30,183 bases of DNA from assembly GCA_038258425.1 (NCBI GenBank), contig JBBSPV010000044.1:1-30183 (forward strand), read 5' to 3'. This stretch comes from DATLGB01 sp038258425. Lineage in GTDB: Bacteria > Actinomycetota > Thermoleophilia > Solirubrobacterales > Solirubrobacteraceae. Made by a program: the position numbers and the translations under genes. This document shows positions 9,099 through 16,698 of the stretch, one piece after another (positions within the stretch are counted from its first letter, which is position 1; every line of letters begins with the position of its first letter). The notes under the pieces were generated by a model. That model was given only the letters and a program-made list of their open reading frames with translations, searched no databases and had not been told where the DNA came from.

Positions 9099-9972
9099 GC
9101 AGATCCTCATCGTCCGGGAGTTCGACGCCCCGCGCCACCTCGTGTACCGGGCGTACACCGTCCCCGAGCTCGTCCGGCGCTGGTGGAGCGGCCACCGCGG
9201 CGAGATGACCGGCGCCGAGATCGACCTGCGCGTGGGCGGCGCCTGGCGCTACGTGATGGTGGCCCACGGCGGCTTCGAGGTCGCCTTCCACGGCGAGTAC
9301 CGGGAGATCGTGCCGAACGAGCGGATCGTCAACACGGAGGTCTACGAGGGCATGCCCGAGGGTGAGGCGCTCACCACCGTGACCTTCGCCGAGCGCGAGG
9401 GTCGTACGACGCTGACGATGCTCATGCAGCTGGCGACCCGACAGGAGCGCGACGCGATCCTCGCCACCGGGATGGAGGGCGGCATGCAGGAGTCGATGGA
9501 CCGGCTCGAGGAGGTCGCCGCCTCCCTCGGCGAGGTCCCCGCGCCCGACCCGCGGCTGCGCGCGCTCGACCCGCTCGTGGGCCGCTGGACGATCACCGGC
9601 GACGCGGAAGGGACGACGAGCTACGAGTGGATGGAGGGCGGCTTCTTCCTTCTGCAGCGCGGCCGGCTGACCCGGGACGGGACCACCCACGAGTTCCTCG
9701 AGGTCATCGGCTTCGAGCGGGGCTTCGCGGCCACCGAGGCACCCGCGGACATCACCGCCCGCGTGTACACGACGGCCGGCGACACGCTCGACTACGTCTA
9801 CGAGGCCGACGCCGGGACCGTGATCATCTGGGGCGGCGAGAAGGGCTCGCCCGCCGCCTTTCGCGGGACCTGGGACGACGACCGCCGGGCGCTGCGCGGC
9901 GCCTGGGCCTGGCCCGGCGGCGGCTACGCCACCGTCATGACGCGGGTCGGCGGCACGGCCCGCCCCGCCTGA
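9049..9972 (+). CDS. AHSA1/SRPBCC protein fused to a DUF1579-like domain
   Basis: A 307-residue two-domain protein. Residues from about 15 to 155 form an AHSA1-type START/Bet v 1-like domain (IVREFDAPRHLVYRAYTVPELVRRWWSG, later ATRQERDAILATGMEGGMQESMDRLEEVAA). Residues from about 165 to 300 resemble the DUF1579/lipocalin-like group (PLVGRWTITGDAEGTTSYEW, FFLLQRGR, ending in TWDDDRRALRGAWAWPGGGY). A hydrophobic ligand cavity is likely in each half, but no ligand or reaction can be named. The ATG at 9049 has a near-perfect AGGAGG 7 bases upstream, although it lies inside the end of the arsR frame, so translation starts independently of the upstream stop. Pairing of ArsR with AHSA1 is common; the fused second domain is less usual. 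Confidence 0.85.
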   Translation: MQATSSGTATVTLPTDEQILIVREFDAPRHLVYRAYTVPELVRRWWSGHRGEMTGAEIDLRVGGAWRYVMVAHGGFEVAFHGEYREIVPNERIVNTEVYEGMPEGEALTTVTFAEREGRTTLTMLMQLATRQERDAILATGMEGGMQESMDRLEEVAASLGEVPAPDPRLRALDPLVGRWTITGDAEGTTSYEWMEGGFFLLQRGRLTRDGTTHEFLEVIGFERGFAATEAPADITARVYTTAGDTLDYVYEADAGTVIIWGGEKGSPAAFRGTWDDDRRALRGAWAWPGGGYATVMTRVGGTARPA

Positions 9973-9996
9973 GCGGCGGGGAGGGCCGCGCCGCTC
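9971..9996. terminator. Hairpin spanning two convergent stop codons
   Basis: Perfect 8-bp stem, GAGCGGCG paired with CGCCGCTC, with a ten-base loop. It begins inside the stop codon of the AHSA1 fusion and ends inside the stop codon of the opposing LysM gene. A bidirectional terminator is plausible; there is no T-tract. Confidence 0.45.
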
Positions 9997-10936
9997 ACGG
10001 CCCGCCGAAGCGGCCCTGCAGCGCCTGCACGTTGGCGACGTAGCGGTTCGTGTCCTCGAAGGGGCCGCGCGAGGTGACCGAGCCGAGCCCCTGGTAGTAG
10101 CCGGCGACCGCCCTGGCCTGGTCGCCGCCCGTCTGGCGCAGCAGGTGGCCGAGGTAGAGGACGCCGGCGCGGACGTTGTCGTCGGCCGAGGCGGCGTTCA
10201 GCGGCGTCGTGGCGAGGTTGCGCTGGACCCAGTCCCACGTGCCCGGCATGACCTGCATGACGCCGCGCGCGTTGGCGGAGGACACCATCCCGTTGTTGAA
10301 GCCGCTCTCCTGGTAGCCGATCGCGGCGGCCAGGGAGGCGGGCACGCCGTTGGCGGCCGCGATGGAGCGCACGGTGTCGGAGCTCACCCGGCTCGCCGTG
10401 GGCACCGGGCTCGCGGCGGCGACCACGGGCGCGGGGGCGGGCTCGGCGCTGCGCACGGGCGCGGGCGAGCCGGTCGGGAGCTTCACGACGGTGCCCGCCA
10501 CGAGCACCCCGGCGGGGTCGAGGCCGTTCATGGCCGCCATCTGCGCGGTCGGGACGCCGGCCGTGGCCGCGAGCCCCGACAGCGTGTCACCCGGGCGGAC
10601 GGTGTAGCCGCCCATGGGCGCCGGTGCAGCGGCGGGCGTCGGCGCCGGCGCCGGCCTCGTCGCGGTCCCGGTCGATGGGCTCGCCACGGGTGCGGCGCCG
10701 CTGACCGCGGCACCCTCCGCCACCGTCGGCACGCGCACCGTCGATCCGAGGACGACCTGGTGGTCCGCCGAGACGCCGTTGTACGCCGCCACGGAGCTCG
10801 TGGTCAGGTTGTTCGCCGCCGCGATGCTCCAGAGCGTCTCGCCGGGCGCGACGGTGTGGGCGACCTCGGCGCGGGCGGTGGCAGGCAGGCTTGCGGCCGC
10901 GGCGCAAGCCACGGCCAGGATCGGGATTCGGCGCAT
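9995..10936 (-). CDS. Secreted LysM lytic transglycosylase
   Basis: A 313-residue exported peptidoglycan-cleaving enzyme. A signal peptide (MRRIPILAVACAAAASLPATARA, cut before EVAHT at about residue 23) precedes two LysM domains at about 27-70 (HTVAPGETLWSIAAAN) and 111-154 (YTVRPGDTLSGLAATAG). Pro/Ala linkers separate them. The C-terminal SLT/lysozyme-like domain spans about 186-313. The likely catalytic Glu is E210 in IGYQESGFNN, followed by the typical ANARGVMQVMPGTW and a later AVAGYYQG. The LysM domains should hold it on glycan strands. I chose the ATG at 10936, because GGAGGT lies 6 bases upstream of it and the signal peptide begins there. An upstream GTG at 10951 would place that site inside the gene. 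Confidence 0.92.
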   Translation of the reverse strand: MRRIPILAVACAAAASLPATARAEVAHTVAPGETLWSIAAANNLTTSSVAAYNGVSADHQVVLGSTVRVPTVAEGAAVSGAAPVASPSTGTATRPAPAPTPAAAPAPMGGYTVRPGDTLSGLAATAGVPTAQMAAMNGLDPAGVLVAGTVVKLPTGSPAPVRSAEPAPAPVVAAASPVPTASRVSSDTVRSIAAANGVPASLAAAIGYQESGFNNGMVSSANARGVMQVMPGTWDWVQRNLATTPLNAASADDNVRAGVLYLGHLLRQTGGDQARAVAGYYQGLGSVTSRGPFEDTNRYVANVQALQGRFGGP

Positions 10937-11024
10937 GGGACGGACCTCCACGGTGGGGACGACCTCGGTCTAGTCGCGCGGCGACCCGGGGCGGCGTTCA
11001 CGCGCGGGCTTACGTGGAGCTGCA

Positions 11025-11099
11025 CCCGTTCGTGCACGCCGGGCAACGGGTCTTGCGGGCGCTGGGCGCGATCGTGCACCGCCCTCGGGCACGATCGCG
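11025..11099. repeat. Two inverted repeats in a divergent intergenic region
   Basis: CGCGATCGTGC at 11067-11077 is exactly complementary to GCACGATCGCG at 11089-11099, with an 11-base loop. A second, weaker pair is CCCGTT at 11025-11030 and AACGGG at 11045-11050. TCGTGCAC occurs at 11030-11037 and again at 11072-11079, 42 bases apart. The region lies between the LysM gene and the acyltransferase gene, which are transcribed away from each other. It could be an operator or an RNA hairpin. The rest of the 196-bp gap shows no gene. Confidence 0.6.
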
Positions 11100-11132
11100 G
11101 CCGGTGCGGGCCGCCTGCCATGCTGGGCCCGC

Positions 11133-11744
11133 ATGGAGGCGGCGGACGCGACCCTGTGGGCCCAGAAGTGGCGCTGGTACGAGCGCAACGCGCTGCCCTG
11201 GAACCGTGCGCGGCTGCACTACGAGCTCGCCGCGCGCCGCTGCTTCGCCCGCTGGCCGCTGCACGGCGACGCGCTGCAGATGCTGCGGGAGGACCGTCTG
11301 CGGCTCGGCGAGCACGTGCTCTTCGAGCCCGGCGTGTGGCTGACGGGCGCCGGGCGCATCACCATCGGCACCGGCACCTTCCTCAACCTCGGCGTCCAGG
11401 TGGCCGCGCTGGACGAGGTCCGCATCGGCGCCCACTGCATGATCGCCAACGGCGGCTTCGTCTCCGACGCCGACCACCGCTTCGATGATCCACAGCGTCC
11501 CGTGCCCTGGCAGGGGTTCACGTCCAAGGGGCCGACGGTGATCGGCGACAACGTGTGGTGCGGCGCCCACGTCGTGGTCACGAGCGGCGTGACCATCGGC
11601 GACCGCTGCGTCGTGGGCGCCGGCAGCGTGGTGACCCGCGACCTGCCGCCGCGCTCCGTGGCGGTCGGTGCCCCCGCGCGGGTGATCAAGGAGATCGAGT
11701 ACGTCCCGGGGGCGGCGGACGCCCCGGCGGATCGCACCGTTTGA
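11133..11744 (+). CDS. Hexapeptide-repeat acyltransferase
   Basis: A 203-residue left-handed beta-helix acyltransferase of the maltose O-acetyltransferase/NodL/LacA group, transferring an acyl group (usually acetyl from acetyl-CoA) to a hydroxyl. Residues of about 55-185 show the hexapeptide periodicity (GRITIGTGTFLNLGVQVA, VRIGAHCMIANGG, TVIGDNVWCGAHVVVTSGVTIGDRCVVGAGSVVT). The likely catalytic His is about H115 in DADHRF. The usual end (PPRSVAVGAPARVIKEI) is followed by a short disordered tail. The N-terminus (WRWYERNALPWNRARLHYELAARR) is helical and not typical of LacA, so the substrate may be larger, for example a glycan. The start ATG has no clear ribosome binding site or TANNNT hexamer. 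Confidence 0.87.
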   Translation: MEAADATLWAQKWRWYERNALPWNRARLHYELAARRCFARWPLHGDALQMLREDRLRLGEHVLFEPGVWLTGAGRITIGTGTFLNLGVQVAALDEVRIGAHCMIANGGFVSDADHRFDDPQRPVPWQGFTSKGPTVIGDNVWCGAHVVVTSGVTIGDRCVVGAGSVVTRDLPPRSVAVGAPARVIKEIEYVPGAADAPADRTV

Positions 11745-11769
11745 CGGTGTGGTGACGGTGCGGTGACGG
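11743..11769 (+). repeat. 11-bp tandem repeat, about 2.5 copies
   Basis: GACGGTGTGGT, GACGGTGCGGT and a partial GACGG follow one another, differing at one position. The repeat begins inside the stop codon of the acyltransferase gene and lies just upstream of the methyltransferase gene. Phasing of about one helical turn makes it a possible regulator binding site. Confidence 0.6.
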
Positions 11770-11814
11770 GCGCCCGCGAGCGTGCGTGCCGTCAACGACA
11801 CCGAGGAGCAGACC

Positions 11815-12885
11815 ATGGCGGCGACGCCCACCATCGACGAGGCCAAGCTGGAAGCGTTCATGGGCCGGTTCGTGCAGGACCTGGGCGCAGGGATGAATGC
11901 GCCGCTCGTCGTGATCGGCGACAAGCTGGGGCTGTACAAGGCGATGGCCGACGGCGAGCCGGTCACCCCGGCCGAGCTCGGCGAGCGGACGGGCTGCCGG
12001 GAGCGCTACGTGCGCGAGTGGCTGAGCGCGCAGGCGGCCGGCGGCTACGTCACCTACGACCCGGCCGACGGTGGCTTCCGGCTCGAGCCGGAGCAGGCCA
12101 TGGCGCTGGCCGACGAGGACAGCCCGGTGTTCGTGCCCGGCGCGTTCCAGCTGCTCGCGGCGATGGTCAAGGACGAGCCCCACATCACCGAGCGGTTCCG
12201 CTCCGGCGAGGGCTTCGGCTGGCACGAGCACGACCACGACCTGTTCACGGGCACGGAGCGCTTCTTCCGCCCGGGCTATCTCGCGAACCTCGTCGCCGCG
12301 TGGCTGCCGTCGCTCACCGGCGTGGTGGCCAAGCTCGAGGCGGGCGCGCACGTCGCCGACATCGGCTGCGGGCACGGCGCCTCGACCATCCTGATGGCGA
12401 CGGCCTACCCCAACGCCACCTTCGTCGGCTCGGACTACCACGAGGCCTCCGTCGAGGCGGCGCGGCGCGCCGCCGAGCGCGCCGGGGTCGCCGATCGCGT
12501 GAGCTTCGAGGTGGCGTCTGCGAAGCGGTTCGGCGGGGGCCCGTACGACCTCGTGTGCGTCTTCGACGCCCTCCACGACATGGGCGACCCGGTGGGCGCG
12601 GCCCGGCACGTGCGCTCCCAGTTGGCCGACGACGGCACGTGGATGGTCGTCGAGCCGTTCGCGGGCGACGCGCTGGAGGAGAACCTCAACCCGGTCGGCC
12701 GCGTGTTCTACGGCGCCTCGACGATGATCTGCACGCCGGCGTCGCTGAGCCAGGAGGTCGGCCTCGCCCTCGGCGCCCAGGCCGGCGAGCAGCGGCTCGC
12801 GGAGGTGCTGCACGAGAGCGGCTTCACCCGGGTGCGGCGGTCCGCACAGACGCCGTTCAACCTCGTTCTCGAGGTCCGTCCGTAG
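11815..12885 (+). CDS. Class I SAM methyltransferase, Rv2258c-like
   Basis: A 356-residue S-adenosylmethionine-dependent methyltransferase. An N-terminal winged-helix region (about 15-95, with VIGDKLGLYKAMADGEPVTP and RYVREWLSAQAAGGYV) resembles that of the Mycobacterium tuberculosis Rv2258c group. The Rossmann domain has motif I ADIGCGHGAS at 181-190, then an acidic residue in FVGSDYHEASV and motif IV-like YDLVCVFDALHDM. The substrate is unknown. The ATG at 11815 has GAGGAG six bases upstream; the GTG at 11782 would put that site inside the gene. It follows the acyltransferase gene on the same strand and overlaps the convergent SRPBCC gene by 29 bp. Confidence 0.87.
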   Translation: MAATPTIDEAKLEAFMGRFVQDLGAGMNAPLVVIGDKLGLYKAMADGEPVTPAELGERTGCRERYVREWLSAQAAGGYVTYDPADGGFRLEPEQAMALADEDSPVFVPGAFQLLAAMVKDEPHITERFRSGEGFGWHEHDHDLFTGTERFFRPGYLANLVAAWLPSLTGVVAKLEAGAHVADIGCGHGASTILMATAYPNATFVGSDYHEASVEAARRAAERAGVADRVSFEVASAKRFGGGPYDLVCVFDALHDMGDPVGAARHVRSQLADDGTWMVVEPFAGDALEENLNPVGRVFYGASTMICTPASLSQEVGLALGAQAGEQRLAEVLHESGFTRVRRSAQTPFNLVLEVRP

Positions 12886-13285
12886 CCGCGGCCTCAGCGG
12901 CCAGCGTGGCCAGTGCGCGCAGGGAAGCGCTCACCGACGCGCGCTGGTCGTCGAGCCGGTGGGCCTCCCGTTCGGGGATCTCCACGTGCACGGCGATCCG
13001 GGTGCCCGGGTCCAGCACCTCCAGGTGCCACTCGAACACGAGGTGGTTGGCCAGGCAGGAGATCGTCAGCCGGCGTCCGTCGCCGTCGGCGTGCAACGCC
13101 TGCGGCATGGGGAACTCCGGGTCGTGGTCCGCGAACAGCGTGATGTCGCCCGTTCCGCCGCGGCCGCCCCGCTCGACGCTCCGGATCCCCGCCCACCACT
13201 CGGACATGCGGGACGGGTCGTAGAGCAGCTTCCAGACCTCCTCGACCGGCGCCAGGGTGGTCGTGCTGTCATCGAGCGTCGGCAA
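12857..13285 (-). CDS. SRPBCC (polyketide cyclase/START-like) protein, TTG start
   Basis: A 142-residue protein with the Bet v 1-like fold: LDDSTTTLAPVEEVWKLLYDPSRMSEWWAGIRSVE, then LTISCLANHLVFEWHLEVLDPGTRIAVHVEIPE and a C-terminal helix (VSASLRALATLAAEA). Ligand and role are unknown. No ATG or GTG precedes the conserved first strand. The best start is a TTG at 13283-13285, with GGAGG just upstream, lying 17 bp inside the end of the BTAD regulator gene. This implies translational coupling. The frame appears to continue far upstream only as a shadow of the regulator gene. Its 3' end overlaps the convergent methyltransferase gene by 29 bp. Confidence 0.75.
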   Translation of the reverse strand: MPTLDDSTTTLAPVEEVWKLLYDPSRMSEWWAGIRSVERGGRGGTGDITLFADHDPEFPMPQALHADGDGRRLTISCLANHLVFEWHLEVLDPGTRIAVHVEIPEREAHRLDDQRASVSASLRALATLAAEAAATDGPRERG

Positions 13286-16200
13286 GGGCCTCCAGTCCGC
13301 GCAGCTCCTCGGCCACGCGATCGAGCTCGCCGGACGCATCGACGATCCCGGCGATCGGCGGGCGACCGAGGTCGACCAGCGAGGCGAGGTGCTCACTCGC
13401 GACCGGGTCGTCGCCGGCCAGCCGCCGCCAGTGGCGCGCCGACTCGAGCAGCCGCGCCTGGGCGAGTTCGTGGTCGCCGCGGGCGCGGGCGACGAGGGCC
13501 TGGACGAAGGCCATGCGCCCGAGCAGCAGCGCGGGGCGGTGCCCGGCGTGGATCGGCTCGAGGGCCGCGGCCCGGAGCTCGGCCTCCGCGGCCTCGGCGC
13601 GGCCGGTGCGGGCGAGCGCCTCGGCACGCCGCAGGCGCGCGTCCGCCCGCAGGATCTGCGGCTCGCCGGCCAGCGCGCGGCCGAGGCACGCCTGAGCGCG
13701 CTCGTGGTCGCCGGCGAGGGCGGCGAGCAGGCCTGCGTCGTGGTCGGCGAGCGCGAGGATCCGCGGCGAGCCGAGGCGCCCCGCCAGCTCCGCCTGGCGG
13801 TCGCTGCACGCGCGGGCGTCGTCGTGGCGGCCGAGCAGCGCGAGCACGCTCGCGCGCAGGCCGGCCATCTGGAACGCGATCGCCGGGAACGGCGCGGTGA
13901 TCGCCTCGCCCCGCGCGGTGTGCTCCATCGCCCGGTGCAGCTCGCCCGCCGCGATGGCCAGGCACGCGGCGTTCGCCCAGCCGCCGTAGGCGAGGTCCGC
14001 CCGGCCGGCGGCCTCCCCGGCCTCGCCGGAAGCGACCAGCGCCGCCTCGGCCGCGCCCGTGCGGCCCCCGAGGAGGAGGGTGAAACCCTCGACGGAGCGC
14101 AGGTGGTGCCGGCGCAGCGGCGGGTGCTCGAGGTCGACGTCGAGCGTGGCCAGCTCGGCCAGCGTGCGCTCCGCCGCCCCCGAGCCCTCGATCGTGACCT
14201 CGCTCCAGGCACGGATCAACAGCAGGTCGGCGCGGGTCTCGGGATCGGTGAGCGAGCCGGTGTCGAGCGCGTCGATGCCTCGCTGGGCGGCGTGGCGGGC
14301 ACCACCCGGGTCGCACAGCCGCCCGCGGAACCACAGCGCGGCGCGCAGGTGCACGGCGGCGCGCCCGGGCGCGTCCAGGGGATCGAGCCGGGCGAGCGCG
14401 CGCTCGCGCGCCGCCGTCGCGGGGTCGCGGCGCCCCAGCTGGGCCCAGACGTCGGCGAGCTCGAGCTGGCTGGCGGCGTCCTCCGGGCGCAGCTCCACCG
14501 CCTCGGAGAGGTACGCCGTCGCCTCGACGAGCGCCGTCGTGCGCACCGCCGCCGCCGCCGCCTCGAGCAGGCACTCGACGGCGAGGTCGTCGCGACCGGC
14601 TCGGCGCAGGTGACGTGCGGCCTCGGCCGGGCTGGCGCGCAGCGCGCGCCCGAGCGCCTCGTGATGGGTCGCCCGACGCGTGTCCTCGAGATCGGCCACC
14701 ACCGCTTCGCGCAGCAGGTCGTGCCGGAAGCCGAACCGGCCGTCCGTGCTGCTCAAGAGCCCGCAGTCCATCGCCTCGAGGACGGCGTCCGGGCTCGTCA
14801 GCGCGGACAGCTCGAGGCGGTCGAGGGGCCGCCCGGCGACGGCCGCCAGCTCCGCCGCGCGGCGGGCGGGCCCGCCCAGCCCGGCGATCGCGGCGCGCGT
14901 CGCGCTGCGCAGCGACGCGGGCGGCCCGGAGTCGCCGTTCGCCGTGGCGCGGGCGCTCTCCAGGGCCAGCAGCGGATTGCCGTCCGCGGCGGCGATCACC
15001 CGCTCGCGAGTGGCCGTGTCGAGCATCCTGACCGAGCCGATCAGCGCTTCGAGCTCGGTGCGTGTGAGCGGCTGGAGCTCGAGCTCGCAGACCTGCACGC
15101 CGCGGGTGCGGGCGGTGTTGGTGAGCGCGTCGACCTCGTCGCGGCGCGGCGTCATCCGGCGTGTCAGCACCATCAGCACCGGCAGCTCCGCGATCCGGCG
15201 TGCGACGTAGGCCGCGAGCTCGAGCGTCGGCGCGTCGGCGAGGTGGGCGTCGTCGAACACGAGCACCAGCGGCCGGGTGGCGCTCGCGTGCTCCGTGAGC
15301 TCCACCGTGGCCTCGAACAGCCGCGCCCGGGCGAGCTCCGCCGGGACGTCGACGGGCGCCGCGCGCGGGCGGCCGAGCCGGCGGGGCAGCGACGGCGACA
15401 GCCGCCCCAGCTCCTCCGGCCACCAGCTGTCGGCGGGCGGCGCGTCGAGCCCGCGGGCGAGTGCGGCCAGCAGCTCGATCCAGGGGGCGAACGGCGGCGC
15501 GCCGCCGAGATCGACCGCGCTGCAGCGCGCCACGGTGGCGTTGCCGGCGTGGGCGCGGGCGATCAGCTCGGCGGCGAGGCGGGTCTTGCCGATGCCGCCC
15601 TCGCCGCCGAGGACGGCGACGGCCCCGTGGCCCGCGCGCACCCACTCCCACACGCCTGCGAGCGCGGCGAGGTCCGCGTCGCGACCGATCAGCGGCGGCT
15701 CGTCGGCGCGCGGCCCGCCCGGTGCCTCGGCCTCGCGCAGCGTGGCCGCGAGCGTCCGCGTCTGGGCGGAGGGCGCGAGGCCGAGCCCCTCCCGGAGCCG
15801 GTCCGACAGGCGGTCGTAGGCGGCGACCGCACCCACCCGGTCCCCGTCCGCGGCGAGGCGGCGCATGAGCTCGCGCGCGGCCTCCTCGTCGAGCGGGTCG
15901 AGCGTCAGGCGCCGGCGCGCCCAGGCGGCGGCCTCGGCCGGGGTGGCGGCTGCGGCGGCCAGGCGCGCGTAGACCGAGCCGAGCCGTTCGGCCTGCTCGT
16001 CGCGCGCCTCCAGGACCCAGTCATCGTCGAGGTCTGCCAGCAGCGGCCCACGCTGCAGGGCCACGGCGGCCTCCAGCCGGCCCGCGGCGACGTGCGCCTC
16101 GAACGCCTCCAGGTCGGTCGTGCAGGCCAGCGCGATGCGCTCGCGCCCGCCGTGCAACCCGCCGTCGGCGCCGACGGCGCGGCGCAGCTCCCACAGGGCG

Positions 16201-16394
16201 CTGCGCAGTGAGGCGCGGGCACTCGAGTCCAGGACGTCCGGCCAGAAGCGGGCCGCAACGCCGCCGCGTCCGTGCTCGCCCGGATGGAGCGCGAGCCAGG
16301 CCAGCAGGCTCCAGGCGCGGCGGCTCGAGGGGGGCGCGACGACGGCGCCGTCGACGTGGACCTCCAACTCGCCGAGCAGCTGCACACGCAGCAT
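13269..16394 (-). CDS. Large BTAD/AAA-ATPase/TPR transcriptional regulator
   Basis: A 1041-residue SARP-type regulator. It starts with a winged-helix OmpR/PhoB-like DNA-binding domain (MLRVQLLGELEVHVDG, SLLAWLALHPGEHGRGGVAARFW). A bacterial transcriptional activator domain follows at about 95-225 (TDLEAFEAHVAAGRLEAAVAL to AVAAYDRLSDRLREGLGLAPS). An AAA/STAND ATPase carries Walker A GGEGGIGKT at about 263-271 and Walker B LVLVFDDAHLAD at about 377-388. The second half is a long array of Ala-rich helical repeats, probably TPR. No LuxR-type helix-turn-helix is seen at the C-terminus, so DNA binding is N-terminal. The ATG at 16394 is chosen because TAGGCT lies 7 bases before it and homology starts there. 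It probably controls the coupled SRPBCC gene and perhaps others; the signal is unknown. Confidence 0.9.
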   Translation of the reverse strand: MLRVQLLGELEVHVDGAVVAPPSSRRAWSLLAWLALHPGEHGRGGVAARFWPDVLDSSARASLRSALWELRRAVGADGGLHGGRERIALACTTDLEAFEAHVAAGRLEAAVALQRGPLLADLDDDWVLEARDEQAERLGSVYARLAAAAATPAEAAAWARRRLTLDPLDEEAARELMRRLAADGDRVGAVAAYDRLSDRLREGLGLAPSAQTRTLAATLREAEAPGGPRADEPPLIGRDADLAALAGVWEWVRAGHGAVAVLGGEGGIGKTRLAAELIARAHAGNATVARCSAVDLGGAPPFAPWIELLAALARGLDAPPADSWWPEELGRLSPSLPRRLGRPRAAPVDVPAELARARLFEATVELTEHASATRPLVLVFDDAHLADAPTLELAAYVARRIAELPVLMVLTRRMTPRRDEVDALTNTARTRGVQVCELELQPLTRTELEALIGSVRMLDTATRERVIAAADGNPLLALESARATANGDSGPPASLRSATRAAIAGLGGPARRAAELAAVAGRPLDRLELSALTSPDAVLEAMDCGLLSSTDGRFGFRHDLLREAVVADLEDTRRATHHEALGRALRASPAEAARHLRRAGRDDLAVECLLEAAAAAVRTTALVEATAYLSEAVELRPEDAASQLELADVWAQLGRRDPATAARERALARLDPLDAPGRAAVHLRAALWFRGRLCDPGGARHAAQRGIDALDTGSLTDPETRADLLLIRAWSEVTIEGSGAAERTLAELATLDVDLEHPPLRRHHLRSVEGFTLLLGGRTGAAEAALVASGEAGEAAGRADLAYGGWANAACLAIAAGELHRAMEHTARGEAITAPFPAIAFQMAGLRASVLALLGRHDDARACSDRQAELAGRLGSPRILALADHDAGLLAALAGDHERAQACLGRALAGEPQILRADARLRRAEALARTGRAEAAEAELRAAALEPIHAGHRPALLLGRMAFVQALVARARGDHELAQARLLESARHWRRLAGDDPVASEHLASLVDLGRPPIAGIVDASGELDRVAEELRGLEALADAR

Positions 16395-16401
16395 GGTCGC
16401 C

Positions 16402-16407
16402 AGCCTA
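16402..16407 (-). promoter_or_regulatory. Putative -10 element (TAGGCT) of the BTAD gene
   Basis: On the minus strand TAGGCT ends 7 bases before the ATG at 16394. It sits in the 61-bp gap after the small membrane protein gene, so the regulator probably has its own leaderless transcript. Confidence 0.45.
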
Positions 16408-16434
16408 ACCGGGGCCGGGGGTCCTGTCACGGGT

Positions 16435-16455
16435 GGCCGGCGCGGCCGACCGGCC
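16435..16455 (-). terminator. Hairpin directly after the phosphate operon
   Basis: GGCCGG and CCGGCC form a 6-bp stem around a nine-base loop, starting immediately after the stop codon of the small membrane protein gene on the minus strand. There is no T-tract. It may separate the phosphate transport genes from the BTAD gene. Confidence 0.3.
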
Positions 16456-16698
16456 TCAGCCCTTCTGCGCCATCACGATGAGCGCGAAGACGACGACCGC
16501 CGCGAAGGCCGTCCCGGCCACGCCGGCCAGCACCGTGAACGCCGTCGCGGTGCCGCCCTCGTGGGCGCGGCGGGCGTCGGCGGCCCGCGTGGAGCCGAAG
16601 ATGATCAGCGCGAAGAGCGTGATGACCACGAGCCCGGCGGCGAAGGACACGCCGATCACCTCGCCGACGAGGTTCCACTCGATCGCGGCGGAGATCAC
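16456..16698 (-). CDS. Small two-helix membrane protein coupled to PiT
   Basis: An 80-residue hypothetical protein with two predicted transmembrane helices (about 14-36, VIGVSFAAGLVVITLFALIIFG, and about 53-76, FTVLAGVAGTAFAAVVVFALIVM). They are joined by a short charged loop (STRAADARRAHEGGT). The GTG start overlaps the stop of the PiT gene in a GTGA arrangement, which strongly suggests translational coupling and a function with the phosphate permease. I do not recognise a named family. It might be an accessory subunit of the transporter; this is inferred only from position. The frame continues upstream inside the PiT gene only as a shadow. Confidence 0.75.
   Translation of the reverse strand: MISAAIEWNLVGEVIGVSFAAGLVVITLFALIIFGSTRAADARRAHEGGTATAFTVLAGVAGTAFAAVVVFALIVMAQKG

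Noticed and set aside
10937..11132. c-di-AMP (ydaO-type) riboswitch upstream of the LysM gene
   Set aside because: Such switches often precede cell-wall hydrolase genes in actinobacteria, but I could not find the conserved core sequence on the minus strand here.
12857..14212. 451-codon minus-strand frame read as one long SRPBCC protein
   Set aside because: Only the last 142 codons match SRPBCC. The rest is an out-of-frame shadow of the BTAD gene, with Arg/Ser-rich sequence.
13257..16211. 984-codon open frame on the plus strand opposite the BTAD regulator
   Set aside because: Antisense shadow caused by high GC third positions. The minus-strand protein has Walker motifs and clear domains; this one has none.
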